Made by a program: the position numbers and the translations under genes. The notes below the pieces were generated by a model that was not told where the DNA came from, did not search any database, and saw only the letters and a program-made list of their open reading frames with translations. Source: Marinomonas polaris DSM 16579 (GTDB lineage: Bacteria; Pseudomonadota; Gammaproteobacteria; Pseudomonadales; Marinomonadaceae). From it: a DNA stretch of 64,000 bases. This document shows positions 35,863-47,902 of the stretch, piece after piece. The DNA lies in assembly GCF_900129155.1 (NCBI RefSeq), contig NZ_FQVF01000006.1, positions 186,001 to 250,000 of the forward strand, given 5' to 3'. How positions within the stretch are numbered: the stretch's first letter is position 1; each line of letters opens with the position of its first letter.

Positions 35863-36471
35863 CTAATTCACTGAATATTTAACAACAATTCCGTTTAAGT
35901 TAAATTTTTTCTTAATCTCTTCACGCATTTTTTCGGAGGTTTCTCGCTTGAATTCAGGACCAACATACACTTTATAAAGTGAATTGGTCGTCAAACTGTA
36001 GGCATCATAATTTGCCCCTTTAAGCTTTTCGACTAAACGAACAGCATTTTCTTTGCTCTTAAAAGTAGCAATCTGAAGTACCCAACGATCAGCAACCTGC
36101 ACAGGTGCCGATTTTTCAACAGGCTCTTTCTCTACTGCAGGTTTCGCTTCTGGTTTGGCCTCAGGTTTAGCGGAAACAGTCGACTCCACTCCACTAATAC
36201 TTGAAACGTCATTCGCAGATTGAGGAACTGGAATCAAACGAATATCCTCTGCCGCCCTATCTTCACCAATTGATTGCTCTATCGGTAAATTATCGACAGA
36301 CTGAACTGGGGCAATTTCAACAATGGGAAAAGCCGGAGGAGTAGTGACTTGAACCTGAACATCAAGCTCAGCTGGACGCTCACCATCCAAAATCAAAGGT
36401 AATATTATGGCCGCTGATAACACCATAATACCGGCGCCAATAAGTCTGTATGTAATGGTTCTATCTATCAT
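35863..36471 (-). CDS. dedD: SPOR-domain protein DedD
   Basis: A 202-residue inner-membrane protein with a short N-terminal cytoplasmic tail, one membrane segment (about 8-27), a proline-rich periplasmic linker with KPEAKPEAKP, and a C-terminal SPOR domain (about 125-202, opening VQVADRWVLQIATFKSKENA, written here in part: WVLQIATFKSKENA). SPOR domains bind denuded septal peptidoglycan, and DedD helps cell constriction in characterised bacteria. Starts 3 bases after folC, so co-translation is likely. Named DedD by domain order and by the folC-dedD-cvpA-purF context. Confidence 0.9.
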   Translation of the reverse strand: MIDRTITYRLIGAGIMVLSAAIILPLILDGERPAELDVQVQVTTPPAFPIVEIAPVQSVDNLPIEQSIGEDRAAEDIRLIPVPQSANDVSSISGVESTVSAKPEAKPEAKPAVEKEPVEKSAPVQVADRWVLQIATFKSKENAVRLVEKLKGANYDAYSLTTNSLYKVYVGPEFKRETSEKMREEIKKKFNLNGIVVKYSVN

Positions 36472-36474
36472 AAA

Positions 36475-37731
36475 TCACTCTTTTGATTGATTAAGCGCCA
36501 AATAATCCGAGACAGTTACAAAGGAACCAAAAACAATCACTGAACGCTGCTCATCTTGAGCTTTCACTAAAGCTGAACTAAAAGCATCACCAACAGACTG
36601 AAAAGCCTTTGCGTTTAAAGCGAGAGAAGGTGAACTATGCACAATATGCTTAACAAGCTCGCTTGCCTTTGCCCCTCTTGGTCCAGCTAAATCACAACAA
36701 AACCAATCAGAAAAACAGCCTGCAAGATGCTTCATAACACTAGCAATATCTTTGTCTTTTAACATACCGCAGACAGCAACTGGTTGAATCGGCAAATTGC
36801 TTATGCGATGAGCTAATTCAATAGCAGCTTCAGGATTATGGGCCACATCAATGTACACATCAGGAAACGTAGCTACTTTCTGAAAACGCCCCATTAGCTG
36901 CGCACGGCTAAATAAAGAAACTAAATCAGCATGCGTAGGAGAAAAGCCCATATAAACCAAAACTGCAATAACTGTAGCTGCGTTTTGCAGAGGAAGTGAT
37001 GGTATCGGCAATGTTTCAAACTGAAGCCCATCACCAGACCACGACCAGGTATTGCTATCTAACTCAAAGTGGAAGTCGACACCTTTTTGACGCAAATGCG
37101 CCCCCACCTCTAACGCTGTGCTAGCAATAGTACTAGGAGGATTAACAACACCACTGATGAGTAGCTTATCTTTTCTCGCAATGCCTGTTTTTTCTCGCGC
37201 AATAACATCTAGGTTATCGCCCAACCAATCTATATGATCCAAAGAAATAGAGGTAACAACAGCAACGTCGGTATCTATCATATTGACAGAATCCAAACGC
37301 CCACCCAGCCCCACTTCTAGCACCCAATAATCCAAGTTGGATTGATCGAAGATCCATAGCGCAGCAAGTGTACTGAATTCAAAATAGGTCAAAGTGATGC
37401 CTTCACGCGCCGCCTCAATTGCCTCGAAAGCACGACAAAGAATCTCATCGTCACAAGGCAAATCGTTCAATGCAATGCGTTCGTTAAAAGCAAGAAAATG
37501 GGGAGAAGTATAGGTACCAACAGAATAATTTTGCTCGCACAGATACTGAGTCAACATGGCGCAGGTTGAGCCTTTACCATTTGTTCCAGCTACAGTGATC
37601 ACTTTATGCTTAGGTCTAGCTAAATTTAATCGAGCTAATACTTTGCTCCCTCTTTCTAGACCTAACTCTATTTCTGAAGGATGCTGGCTCTCAATATATG
37701 AGAGCCAGCTAGCTAATGACGTGTGCGTCAT
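36475..37731 (-). CDS. folC: Dihydrofolate/folylpolyglutamate synthase FolC
   Basis: Bifunctional enzyme that adds glutamate to dihydropteroate and to tetrahydrofolate. The 418-residue protein has the P-loop VAGTNGKGST (about 47-56), the Mur-ligase-like middle domain with VTSISLDHIDWLG (about 179-191) and AREKTGIAR, and a C-terminal domain with DVAHNPEAA (about 290-298). Length is typical. The start lies 4 bases after accD. Cytoplasmic; part of the accD-folC-dedD-cvpA block. Confidence 0.95.
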   Translation of the reverse strand: MTHTSLASWLSYIESQHPSEIELGLERGSKVLARLNLARPKHKVITVAGTNGKGSTCAMLTQYLCEQNYSVGTYTSPHFLAFNERIALNDLPCDDEILCRAFEAIEAAREGITLTYFEFSTLAALWIFDQSNLDYWVLEVGLGGRLDSVNMIDTDVAVVTSISLDHIDWLGDNLDVIAREKTGIARKDKLLISGVVNPPSTIASTALEVGAHLRQKGVDFHFELDSNTWSWSGDGLQFETLPIPSLPLQNAATVIAVLVYMGFSPTHADLVSLFSRAQLMGRFQKVATFPDVYIDVAHNPEAAIELAHRISNLPIQPVAVCGMLKDKDIASVMKHLAGCFSDWFCCDLAGPRGAKASELVKHIVHSSPSLALNAKAFQSVGDAFSSALVKAQDEQRSVIVFGSFVTVSDYLALNQSKE

Positions 37732-37735
37732 CTAA

Positions 37736-38599
37736 TTAAGCAACCTTATTAGTCAGCAAAGACAGGATATTGTATAAGCGATTACGCATTTCATCACGTT
37801 TGATGATCATATCTAGCGCACCTTTTTCCAACAAAAACTCACTACGCTGGAAACCTTCAGGTAATTTTTCGCGAACTGTCTGCTCAATAACACGCGGACC
37901 AGCAAAACCAATCAAGGCATTTGGCTCAGCAACGTTCAAGTCGCCTAACATAGCCAAAGAAGCAGATACACCACCAAAAACTGGATCTGTCATAACAGAA
38001 ATATATGGAATGCCTTCTTGCTTCAGGCGCTCCAAACCAGCACTTGTTTTCGCCATCTGCATCAAGGAAATTAGCGCCTCTTGCATACGCGCCCCACCAC
38101 TGGCAGAAAAACACACAAGTGGAATACGTTTTTCCAAACAAACATTAACTGCTTGAATAAAACGTTCACCGACAATCGCGCCCATAGAACCGCCCAAAAA
38201 GCTAAATTCAAACGCAACAGCAACCACTGGCATTCCATTCAAAGCACCTTGCATCGCAACCAAAGCATCTTTTTCGCCCGTTGCTTTTTGAGCATCAGCC
38301 AAACGATCTTTATAGCGTTTCGAGTCTTTAAATTTTAATTTGTCCTCAGGCTCAAGATGAGCGCCGATTTCATGACGACCTTCTTTATCCAAAAAAATAT
38401 CCAAACGACGACGAGCACCAACACGAAGATGATGATTACATTTTGGACAAACATCTAAGTTTTTTTCCAACTCTGGGCGATATAGAACATTTTCACATTT
38501 TGGACATTTTTTCCAAAGACCCTCAGGTACAGAACCTGCACTACGCTTTGATTCACTACGTACAATAGAAGGGACAAATTTATCTAACCAGCTACTCAT
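37736..38599 (-). CDS. accD: Acetyl-CoA carboxylase carboxyltransferase subunit beta AccD
   Basis: Beta subunit of the carboxyltransferase that makes malonyl-CoA, first step of fatty acid synthesis. The 287-residue protein has the N-terminal four-cysteine zinc ribbon (Cys32, Cys35, Cys51, Cys54 in KCPKC...VCPKCNHH). The crotonase-like core includes [16 protein letters not shown] (about 131-146) and [13 protein letters not shown] (about 163-175), which shape the acyl-CoA and biotin sites. AccA partner is elsewhere. Placed between trpA and folC, as in E. coli relatives and pseudomonads. Confidence 0.96.
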   Translation of the reverse strand: MSSWLDKFVPSIVRSESKRSAGSVPEGLWKKCPKCENVLYRPELEKNLDVCPKCNHHLRVGARRRLDIFLDKEGRHEIGAHLEPEDKLKFKDSKRYKDRLADAQKATGEKDALVAMQGALNGMPVVAVAFEFSFLGGSMGAIVGERFIQAVNVCLEKRIPLVCFSASGGARMQEALISLMQMAKTSAGLERLKQEGIPYISVMTDPVFGGVSASLAMLGDLNVAEPNALIGFAGPRVIEQTVREKLPEGFQRSEFLLEKGALDMIIKRDEMRNRLYNILSLLTNKVA

Positions 38600-38630
38600 T
38601 TACTTCTCCACATTTCTCGTTTGCTATCGC

Positions 38631-39437
38631 TTAAGCATCCATTTCATTTCGCATAGGCGATAAAATGGCGCTTAAAGCGTCAGCTATATATTCTTTTTGA
38701 TGATCTTTATTTTCAGCGATAGCATTCACTAATACACTACCAACAATCACGCCATCAGCACATTTACTTACTGCCGCTGCAGTTTTTGCATCGCGTATAC
38801 CAAAACCAACACCAATAGGTAAGGTGGTAATTTCACGTAATGAATCCACATGCTTCTTAACACTATCAACATCCAGTTCAGCAGAACCAGTTACACCTTT
38901 CACAGAAACGTAGTACACATAGCCTGATGCCAAGTCACAGATTTTCTTTGCGCGATCTGGTGTTGTCGTAGGTGACAGCAAATAAATAAGATCTATCTCG
39001 TTCTCTCGGAAGCATTCTACTACATCTGTCGCCTCTTCAGGAGTCAGATCTACTAATAAAATACCATCAACACCCGCTTCTTTTGCGGCATCTGAAAAAG
39101 CTTGATAGCCAAAAAACTCAATTGGATTTAAATAACCCATCAAAACAATAGGCGTTTGCTTATTACCTTGTCTAAATTCAGTAATAATTTGCAATACTTT
39201 TTTAACACTGGTGCCAGCTGCCAAGCTACGTTCACAGGCTAACTGAATTACTGGGCCGTCGGCCATGGGATCCGAAAAAGGCATACCAATTTCAATCACA
39301 TCAGCCCCAGCATCAACCAAAGCATTCATCAAGGTCACTGTAGAATCAGGACTAGGATCGCCAGCGGTAATATACGGAATGAGCGCCTTTTTACCAGATT
39401 TTTCTAAATTTTCAAAACATTGTTTAATGCGACTCAT
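38631..39437 (-). CDS. trpA: Tryptophan synthase alpha subunit TrpA
   Basis: Cleaves indole-3-glycerol phosphate to indole and glyceraldehyde 3-phosphate, handing indole to TrpB through a tunnel. The 268-residue TIM barrel has both catalytic acids at the standard numbers, Glu49 ([11 protein letters not shown]) and Asp60 (ADGPVIQ region). Phosphate-binding glycines are near GVGFGIRD (about 209-216). The ATG overlaps the trpB stop as ATGA, so TrpA and TrpB are translationally coupled. Length normal. Confidence 0.97.
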   Translation of the reverse strand: MSRIKQCFENLEKSGKKALIPYITAGDPSPDSTVTLMNALVDAGADVIEIGMPFSDPMADGPVIQLACERSLAAGTSVKKVLQIITEFRQGNKQTPIVLMGYLNPIEFFGYQAFSDAAKEAGVDGILLVDLTPEEATDVVECFRENEIDLIYLLSPTTTPDRAKKICDLASGYVYYVSVKGVTGSAELDVDSVKKHVDSLREITTLPIGVGFGIRDAKTAAAVSKCADGVIVGSVLVNAIAENKDHQKEYIADALSAILSPMRNEMDA

Positions 39438-40645
39438 ACTTCAATCCCATCCAATTCTGCAACGGTAAGAATATCTTTATCACCACGCCCCGAAAGGTTG
39501 ATCACAACAATCTTATCTTTATCCATGGTCGCCGCTAACTTCATACCGTAAGCCACAGCATGACTTGACTCAAGTGCAGGCATTATGCCTTCTAAGCGAG
39601 TTAAATCTCTAAAGCCATCCATCGCTTCATCATCATTAATCGCCACGTAGTTAGCGCGCCCGATATCCTTTAACCAAGCATGTTCAGGACCAACACCAGG
39701 ATAATCCAAACCCGCAGAGATAGAATGAGTACCAATAATTTGACCATCATCATCGGCCATGACATAAGTACGGTTGCCATGCAGAACACCAGGGCGCCCA
39801 GCACTTAATGGAGCCGCATGGCGACCTGTTTCAATGCCATCACCACCCGCTTCAACTCCGTACATTGCGACACTTTCATCTTTGATGAATGGGTGAAACA
39901 TACCAATGGCATTTGACCCACCACCAACACAAGCGACTAGAGCATCTGGCAAACGTCCCTCTTGAGCTAAACACTGAGCCTTAGTTTCGCGACCAATTAC
40001 AGATTGAAAATCTCGAACCAATTTAGGATAAGGGTGAGGACCTGCAGCAGTACCTATAATATAAAAGGTATCATCCACATTCCCTACCCAATAACGCATC
40101 GCTTCATTAAGCGCATCTTTTAACGTTTTGGTGCCAGACTCAACGGAAATCACTTCCGCACCTAATAGCTTCATACGATATACGTTAAGTGATTGACGAC
40201 GAATATCTTCCGCCCCCATAAATACCTTACAATTTAAACCCAATCGAGCAGCAACCGTCGCAGAAGCCACACCATGCTGTCCAGCGCCGGTTTCTGCAAT
40301 AATGTTTGGCTTGCCCATATGCTTCGCAAGCAGAGCCTGACCGATTGTATTATTTATCTTATGAGCGCCAGTGTGATTTAAATCCTCACGCTTCAGATAT
40401 ATCTTCGCTCCACCTGCTTTTTTCGTTAGTCGCTCAGCAAAATATAGCGGTGAAGGACGACCAACGTAATGCGCTAAGTCATAATCGAAGGCGGCTTGAA
40501 AATCGCTGTCCTTAGACAGGCGTTCATACATCTCAGTCAGATCTTCCAACGCTGACATCAGCGTTTCGGAAACAAATATGCCGCCATAGGGACCAAAACG
40601 ACCATGAGAGTCTGGTAAATCTAGATTAATGTCTTTGCTATCCAC
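39434..40645 (-). CDS. trpB: Tryptophan synthase beta subunit TrpB
   Basis: PLP enzyme that condenses indole and serine into tryptophan. I choose a GTG start at 40645, giving 403 residues: it has a GGAG ribosome site at good spacing and overlaps the trpF end by 8 bases. An upstream ATG (40717) would add 24 unconserved residues from inside trpF and is rejected. The PLP lysine is Lys96 ([10 protein letters not shown]), with the phosphate loop at [12 protein letters not shown]. The glycine-rich [11 protein letters not shown] opening is typical. Next gene trpA overlaps by ATGA. No attenuator or leader peptide was seen. Confidence 0.96.
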   Translation of the reverse strand: MDSKDINLDLPDSHGRFGPYGGIFVSETLMSALEDLTEMYERLSKDSDFQAAFDYDLAHYVGRPSPLYFAERLTKKAGGAKIYLKREDLNHTGAHKINNTIGQALLAKHMGKPNIIAETGAGQHGVASATVAARLGLNCKVFMGAEDIRRQSLNVYRMKLLGAEVISVESGTKTLKDALNEAMRYWVGNVDDTFYIIGTAAGPHPYPKLVRDFQSVIGRETKAQCLAQEGRLPDALVACVGGGSNAIGMFHPFIKDESVAMYGVEAGGDGIETGRHAAPLSAGRPGVLHGNRTYVMADDDGQIIGTHSISAGLDYPGVGPEHAWLKDIGRANYVAINDDEAMDGFRDLTRLEGIMPALESSHAVAYGMKLAATMDKDKIVVINLSGRGDKDILTVAELDGIEV

Positions 40646-41255
40646 ATTTCGCTCCACTAATAAATTCTTGAACCTTAAGCTCACTCTTAATGCCTTTAGA
40701 TAATTCAACACCACCACTTACATCGACGGCATATGGCTTAACTTGTCTTATTGCTTGCTCAATATTACTTGGCGTTAAACCGCCCGCTAACACAATTGGT
40801 TTAGACAAGCCGACCGGTATTAAAGACCAATCAAATACTTCACCCGTTCCACCAGGAACGCCAGCTTTATAAGCATCTAGCAAAATAGCACTAGCACTTG
40901 GGTATTGATCCACCAAAGCAGCAACATCATCCCCTTGCTGTATTCTCAATGCCTTCATATAAGGGCGTTGATAAGAAATACATTCAGATTCAGGTTCACC
41001 ACCATGAAATTGAATAGTCCAGCGGGAACTGCCACTTATTACAGATTGAACCAGAGATCTATCCGCATCTACAAATAAAGCAACTGGGGTTACGAATGGT
41101 GGTAACTGAGTAACAATAAAATTCGCCACATCAGGAGCAACATATCTGGGGCTTTTTTCGTAAAAAACAAATCCCAAAGCATCTGCACCATAGCGACACG
41201 CAACTAATGCGTCGTCTAAATTTGTGATCCCGCAGATTTTAACTCGGCAATTCAT
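40638..41255 (-). CDS. trpF: Phosphoribosylanthranilate isomerase TrpF
   Basis: Converts N-(5-phosphoribosyl)anthranilate to the ribulose form in tryptophan synthesis. The 205-residue single-domain TIM barrel opens [13 protein letters not shown] with the catalytic Cys (about residue 8) and carries the later acid in VDVSGGVE. It is a stand-alone TrpF, unlike the TrpC-TrpF fusion of E. coli. It overlaps the truA end by 17 bases upstream and the trpB start by 8 bases, which suggests compact coupling. trpC, trpD and trpE are not in the window. Confidence 0.95.
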   Translation of the reverse strand: MNCRVKICGITNLDDALVACRYGADALGFVFYEKSPRYVAPDVANFIVTQLPPFVTPVALFVDADRSLVQSVISGSSRWTIQFHGGEPESECISYQRPYMKALRIQQGDDVAALVDQYPSASAILLDAYKAGVPGGTGEVFDWSLIPVGLSKPIVLAGGLTPSNIEQAIRQVKPYAVDVSGGVELSKGIKSELKVQEFISGAKCG

Positions 41256-42063
41256 AAACTGGCTCGTCTACATAGGGTAAAAAATGAGGACCTAAAGGTC
41301 GTTTCGGTACATTAAAGACATCAGGGTATTGAGCGTCAACAAAATACAACCCTGTCGGTGGCGCTGTAATTCCACCCTTGGTGCGATCCTTTGCCTCTAA
41401 GGTCTGTTTTGCCCAAGAAACAGGTTTTTCGCCCGCACCAATAGACATCAAGACACCTGCAAAATTTCGAATCATATGATGCAAAAAAGCGTTAGCTCTA
41501 ACATCTAAGACAATATATTGGCCTAGCTGCTGCACATCAAAGTTTAGGATCGTCCGTATAGGAGTATTGGCTTGGCAGCCAATCGCGCGAAAAGAAGAGA
41601 AATCGTGAGTACCCAGAAACACTTTCGCAGCTGCTTCCATAGCCGCAACATCAAGTGTTTTGTACGTCCAAGTTACCCCTTTGGCTAATATTGCCGGACA
41701 AAAAGCCGACGAATAAATAACGTATCGGTAACGACGGCTTAATGCACTAAAACGAGCATGAAAGTCATCTGAAACAGAACTTGCAGCCACAACGGTAATA
41801 TCTGTGGGAAGATAAGTATTAACTCCTATCGTCCATGCACGTTCACTACGCTCAACATCAGTTTCAAAATGAACCACTTGGGCGCTTGCATGGACACCTG
41901 AGTCCGTTCGACCGGCACAAACCACCTTAACAGGATGATTTGCAATTATGGCTAACGCTTTTTCTAAATTCTCCTGAACACTTGGAACACCAAATTTCTG
42001 TGCTTGCCAACCCTTATACTCAGAGCCATTATATTCAACAACTAGTACTACTTTTTTAGTCAC
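41239..42063 (-). CDS. truA: tRNA pseudouridine(38-40) synthase TruA
   Basis: Converts uridines 38, 39 and 40 in tRNA anticodon arms to pseudouridine. The 274-residue protein has the catalytic aspartate Asp54 in CAGRTDSGVHASAQ, with YNGSEYKGWQ near the N terminus and the HHMIRNFAGVL motif (about 198-208). It overlaps fimV by 8 bases and trpF by 17 bases, so it is inside a tightly packed block. The gene order fimV-truA-trpF is known in pseudomonads. Confidence 0.95.
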   Translation of the reverse strand: MTKKVVLVVEYNGSEYKGWQAQKFGVPSVQENLEKALAIIANHPVKVVCAGRTDSGVHASAQVVHFETDVERSERAWTIGVNTYLPTDITVVAASSVSDDFHARFSALSRRYRYVIYSSAFCPAILAKGVTWTYKTLDVAAMEAAAKVFLGTHDFSSFRAIGCQANTPIRTILNFDVQQLGQYIVLDVRANAFLHHMIRNFAGVLMSIGAGEKPVSWAKQTLEAKDRTKGGITAPPTGLYFVDAQYPDVFNVPKRPLGPHFLPYVDEPVYELPS

Positions 42064-44269
42064 TTGGGAACATTCGCTCCATCATATTCTGTGCTTCAGC
42101 AATCTGCTGTTCATTACCTGACTCAATAACATCATCTAGAATAACTCGAGCACCCTCTTCATCACCCATATCCATATAGGCTCTTGCTAAATCAAGCTTG
42201 GTTGCAACTTCATCACCACTAGCATCAAAGAAGTCGAACTCTTCCTCTTCATCGCTAACTTCTTCATCTTCAGCCGCTTCAGCCTCGCCAAATGAAGGAA
42301 CCTCTATTTCATCTTCCTCTTGCTGAGCCTCAGCTAATGTTTCTTCTATTGAATTAGCCAAAGAATCATTTGGAGTACCACTAAAGATAGACGACTCATC
42401 AACATCATCTTGATCAACATCATTTAATAGGCTCGAAACAAAAGACTCTTCTTCACTTTCAACCTCATCTTCCACATCATCAGAAACCGACTCAACAGCT
42501 TCTGGTGTCATTGTTGGTATATCATCCTCAACAAAGGTTTCCAGTTCATCTAGCTCATCGTCTTCATCAAAGTCTAATGCTGGATCAGACAAATCATCCG
42601 GTTCATCAAAAGACGCAAACATGTCATCGTCAATAGCATCGTCTTCTGCTGCACTTTCAAGTTCATCTTCCGGATCTTCAGATAAGTCTATTTTGTCATC
42701 GACCATTGGGTCAGTAAATTCTACAGAAGCAATATCGTCCCCAAAAGAACCAAAATCTTCAAGATCATCGTCTTCATCAGGCGTATCAAAATCAAAAGCG
42801 AAAGGATCTTCTTCTTTTAGCTCTTCTTTCTCTTCGATCCCATCGTCTAATGCATAATTAGCTGCCGCAGCTACAGCAACAGGCGCGACAACCGCAGCTG
42901 AAGAGAGATCAAACTCATCCTTTTTTAATGGGTCTTGCTCCTCTTGCTTCTTACCAGCTCTACGCATAACGAGGCCAATCAAGAAACCAAACAGCAGCAA
43001 TACCACCGCACCAATTGATACAACGATTGGATTGCCGAATATCTTGTTAACAAGGGAGTTCTCTTCCGCCAGCTCTTTTTCTCGACGAATTTGATCTGCC
43101 TCTAGAAGCTGGTCAACAGTATTTTTTTGTTCCTGAAGAGCCTGCTGAGCGCTGGTAAATTGCTGTTGCAAATCTGCCATTTGTTTATCTTTTAAACTAA
43201 TCAGCTGTTCAAGAGTTTCAAGCTGCTTGTTCAAATCACCCAATTGAGTTGATAATTCACCTTTTTCACGCCGCTCTTTGTCTAGCATTTCTTGTGAAGC
43301 AGATAACTCACCTTGCAAAGCATTTAGGGCAGCACTCTTATCATCACCAGCATTTGAGCTCGCAGCATTTTCAGGCAGTAAACTTTGCCCAGAAGCCAAG
43401 GTCAACTTATCACCGCCAGCTGCAGGCGCATTAGCTGCAGCTTTAGCTTTCGCTTGAGTATTTAATTGAGCTTGCTCAATAGCTGAGCTATTTTTAGAGC
43501 CTTTCAGTGCCATCCAAGCATCATGTTGACGTTGGAATTCTTCCTTTGAAATTGATTTATTAAAAAGTGCGATTTGATCCTGTGTCGGCAAACGCAGAAT
43601 GGCACCTTCTTTCAAAAGGTTAATATTATCTGAATAAAAGGCATCTTTATTAAGCGCCTGAATCGCCATCATTGTTTGATAGATGGTTAGTTGATTCGTC
43701 GGACGATTTTGACCAGCGATAGACCAAAGAGTATTCCCTTTGACTACATTCAACTGACCTTTTGGGGACATTTTTTCCGCAGCAATAGTCGCTTGACGAA
43801 AAACTGATTGATTTGATGCCGACGTAACAGATGCAACAGGAGTGGATTGAACGACTTCTTTTTGAGATTTTTTAACCAATGCGGATTGATTTAATGGTGT
43901 CTGATATTCTCGAACAACCTGGCCGCTAGGCCAACGAGCAGCCAATATAAAGTGTAACTCATCTACTCGTAATGGTTGGTCAGATGACACAGCCACAACG
44001 AGATTACCACCTTCACGAACAACATCAAATTTCAACTGTGATAAAACTCTTGTCTGAGCAAAGCCTGCTTGACGAAATTCACTTTCACTGCCTAGACGAA
44101 TCAATATGTCGTTGTTTGTTAAAGCCCCCACATCAGAAAGTTCGATTTTTCCGCGATAAGGTTCGCCCAAATTTGATTGAGAGGTCAACTCACCCAGTTC
44201 CAGTGCGTAACTGCTGGACACATATAGCGCGCCTGACACAGCAATACTAACGAGGGTTTTTCTGAGCAT
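42056..44269 (-). CDS. fimV: FimV-like peptidoglycan-binding pole-organising protein
   Basis: A 737-residue inner-membrane protein of the FimV/HubP type. Order seen: signal peptide (1-22), FimV N-terminal domain with ELGELTSQSNLGEPYRGKI (here LGELTSQSNLGEPY, about 24-37), LysM domain (about 175-230, GNTLWSIAGQNRP), coiled coil (about 320-400), membrane segment (about 413-435), a very acidic cytoplasmic region (about 460-690), and a C-terminal TPR-like FimV motif (LDLARAYMDMGDEEGARVILDDV, here AYMDMGDEEGARVIL). FimV proteins organise the pole and type IV pilus or flagellar assembly, and in Pseudomonas raise cyclic AMP. An AAGGGA ribosome site precedes the ATG. Confidence 0.92.
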   Translation of the reverse strand: MLRKTLVSIAVSGALYVSSSYALELGELTSQSNLGEPYRGKIELSDVGALTNNDILIRLGSESEFRQAGFAQTRVLSQLKFDVVREGGNLVVAVSSDQPLRVDELHFILAARWPSGQVVREYQTPLNQSALVKKSQKEVVQSTPVASVTSASNQSVFRQATIAAEKMSPKGQLNVVKGNTLWSIAGQNRPTNQLTIYQTMMAIQALNKDAFYSDNINLLKEGAILRLPTQDQIALFNKSISKEEFQRQHDAWMALKGSKNSSAIEQAQLNTQAKAKAAANAPAAGGDKLTLASGQSLLPENAASSNAGDDKSAALNALQGELSASQEMLDKERREKGELSTQLGDLNKQLETLEQLISLKDKQMADLQQQFTSAQQALQEQKNTVDQLLEADQIRREKELAEENSLVNKIFGNPIVVSIGAVVLLLFGFLIGLVMRRAGKKQEEQDPLKKDEFDLSSAAVVAPVAVAAAANYALDDGIEEKEELKEEDPFAFDFDTPDEDDDLEDFGSFGDDIASVEFTDPMVDDKIDLSEDPEDELESAAEDDAIDDDMFASFDEPDDLSDPALDFDEDDELDELETFVEDDIPTMTPEAVESVSDDVEDEVESEEESFVSSLLNDVDQDDVDESSIFSGTPNDSLANSIEETLAEAQQEEDEIEVPSFGEAEAAEDEEVSDEEEEFDFFDASGDEVATKLDLARAYMDMGDEEGARVILDDVIESGNEQQIAEAQNMMERMFPSD

Positions 44270-44416
44270 AAGCTTCCCTTTATTTACAAATTATGGACAT
44301 AAATATCTAAACAAGTATCTTACACAGGTGATCATTTATCAATAGCTTTAGAATCAATGGTTTGCACTTAATGCAAGAGAGAGATAAAAAACATCAAAGC
44401 AATACATTTTTTACAC

Positions 44417-45139
44417 CTAATGACTCAAAAAACCACTTCGAAAATAAAACCCCTGCACATAATCTACACCTATACGTCGAGCAAAAGCTAAGTCTTCCTC
44501 TACTTCGACCCCTTCAAGGATAACTTGCTTCCCCGTAGCATGAGCGAAATCAATTATCTTTGATACAAACACCATAAAATTAGCATCTAATCTCTTTTCT
44601 AGCACACATTTATCCAATTTAACCCATTCAACTAACTGCAATACAGCAACAGATAACATAGATTTTGGGTTGCATAAATCATCTAATGCAGTCCGAATAC
44701 CCAATCCATTGAACAACTCAATCATAGATAAACTCATTAACGCATCACTTATTTCAGAATTTTCTATTAATTCAACCACAACACGATCTCGCCCCGCTGC
44801 CTGTATAAGTTCAACAAAGGGGTTATCTTCTGCATGCTGTCCGCATGCATAAAACGCATCCTGATCTAAATTAACAAACACTCTCTCCGAATTAGAAAGA
44901 CTCTCCAGCTGTATCTTTTTTTGAGCAAGCTCCACTTGAAATAATAGCAATGGGTTGTCATGCAGTGCCGCATATACATAATCAGGCCTTATTAACTCAC
45001 CACTTAGCGACCTAAACCTTGAAAGCGCCTCATAGGCAAAAAAATCACCTGTTTTCAATTCTACAATTGGCTGATACTCAACCCCAAATCGTCTAGATTC
45101 GACTAACTCTAACAACATCTTTTGTGATAACGAATCCAT
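44417..45139 (-). CDS. Stand-alone EAL-domain cyclic-di-GMP phosphodiesterase
   Basis: A 240-residue protein made of one EAL domain and no visible sensor. Catalytic positions are kept: Glu in YEALSRF, Asn in VNLDQD, Glu in ELIENSE, the Asp pair in LDDLCNPKS, Lys in VKLDK, Glu in LEGVEVEED and Gln in VQGFYF. The loop-6 stretch after the Asp pair is altered from the consensus DDFGTGYSS, so activity may be reduced. Cytoplasmic. It lies between groEL and fimV on the minus strand. Cyclic-di-GMP signalling and FimV-controlled pili are linked in other bacteria; here the link is only positional. An AGGA ribosome site is present. Confidence 0.86.
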   Translation of the reverse strand: MDSLSQKMLLELVESRRFGVEYQPIVELKTGDFFAYEALSRFRSLSGELIRPDYVYAALHDNPLLLFQVELAQKKIQLESLSNSERVFVNLDQDAFYACGQHAEDNPFVELIQAAGRDRVVVELIENSEISDALMSLSMIELFNGLGIRTALDDLCNPKSMLSVAVLQLVEWVKLDKCVLEKRLDANFMVFVSKIIDFAHATGKQVILEGVEVEEDLAFARRIGVDYVQGFYFRSGFLSH

Positions 45140-45202
45140 TTAAACAATCCTAAAAACAAACATTAATGATGCCCACATCAGCACAACAATTAATTATAAA
45201 AA

Positions 45203-45228
45203 AAAACCCCGCAAAAGAGCGAGGTTTT
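45203..45228 (-). terminator. Terminator of groEL
   Basis: AAAACCCCGC pairs with GCGAGGTTTT (one mismatch) around a six-base loop, followed in the minus direction by a run of about ten T residues. Confidence 0.85.
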
Positions 45229-45255
45229 CTTTTATATCAATGGGTTAGAGAAGGA

Positions 45256-47246
<1,991 letters not shown>

Positions 47247-47335
47247 TGATCAATCTCTCCAATTAAAAACGATACCAGGACTCCCCTGGCTGGATAATCC
47301 TACTGATACATAGTAGGAATCTTTAACAAGGTTCT

Positions 47336-47363
47336 ATATACGGCTATACAAGCCAATTTCAAC
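47336..47363 (-). promoter_or_regulatory. Candidate heat-shock / housekeeping promoter of groESL
   Basis: Read on the minus strand: GTTGAAA, 13 bases, then CCGTATAT. This matches the sigma-32 pattern CTTGAAA...CCCCATNT at six of seven and five of seven informative positions. The same segment gives TTGAAA, 16 bases, TATATA, a fair sigma-70 promoter. It lies about 90-117 bases before the groES ATG. Confidence 0.55.
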
Positions 47364-47375
47364 CCTGAAAATAAA

Positions 47376-47855
47376 TTATTTTTTATCTATTAAGTCATTG
47401 TCATCTTTAGGTTCTTTTGAGTACTCGCCATCAATCGTTTCACCTTGAGGTTGAGCGTCATAACCACCATAAGGCGCCCATTTAGACCCTTTTTTGACCA
47501 TAGATGCAACAAAGTTAACCAAAAGACCTGCCGCAAATAATTTACGTAATGGAGGAATCAATAGTAAGCCACCAATAATATCTGTTACAAAACCAGGCAT
47601 TAACAAGCACAAGCCTGCAAAAATTAGCATGATACCTTCAGCAACTTCAGAGGCAGGCAACTCACCTCGACGCATTTTCTCCTGCGCCTTAAGTGACGTT
47701 TCTAGCCCTTGCTTACGTATTAAAGTCACGCCTAAAATAGCCGTTAAGAAAACCAAGCCAACCGTTGCTAGTGCACCAATTTGACTACCAACCTTTATTA
47801 ATACTGATAGTTCAATAACGGGAATGAGTATGAAAAGCAAAAGTGCAAATCTCAT
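47376..47855 (-). CDS. fxsA: FxsA-family inner-membrane protein
   Basis: A 159-residue protein with three or four hydrophobic segments (about 3-22, 25-45, 75-95, 95-115) and the family motif PVIELSVLIKVGSQIGAL. A soluble, acidic tail follows. In E. coli, FxsA is a cytoplasmic-membrane protein that relieves exclusion of phage T7 by plasmid F; its normal role is unclear. The gene lies upstream of groES here, as in E. coli. Possibly transcribed from its own promoter; the 129-base gap to groES holds the chaperonin promoter. Confidence 0.9.
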   Translation of the reverse strand: MRFALLLFILIPVIELSVLIKVGSQIGALATVGLVFLTAILGVTLIRKQGLETSLKAQEKMRRGELPASEVAEGIMLIFAGLCLLMPGFVTDIIGGLLLIPPLRKLFAAGLLVNFVASMVKKGSKWAPYGGYDAQPQGETIDGEYSKEPKDDNDLIDKK

Positions 47856-47902
47856 ATTTACCTTCTTTGTTTTAAGTGTAGCTATTTATTTAAGGGCTAA
47901 AT

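Noticed and set aside
40646..40717. Longer TrpB start at an ATG inside trpF
   Set aside because: It adds 24 residues unlike known TrpB N termini, and the GTG at 40645 has a better ribosome site.
40646..41300. trp attenuator or leader peptide
   Set aside because: trpF begins inside truA, so there is no leader before it, and no tryptophan-rich short frame is seen.
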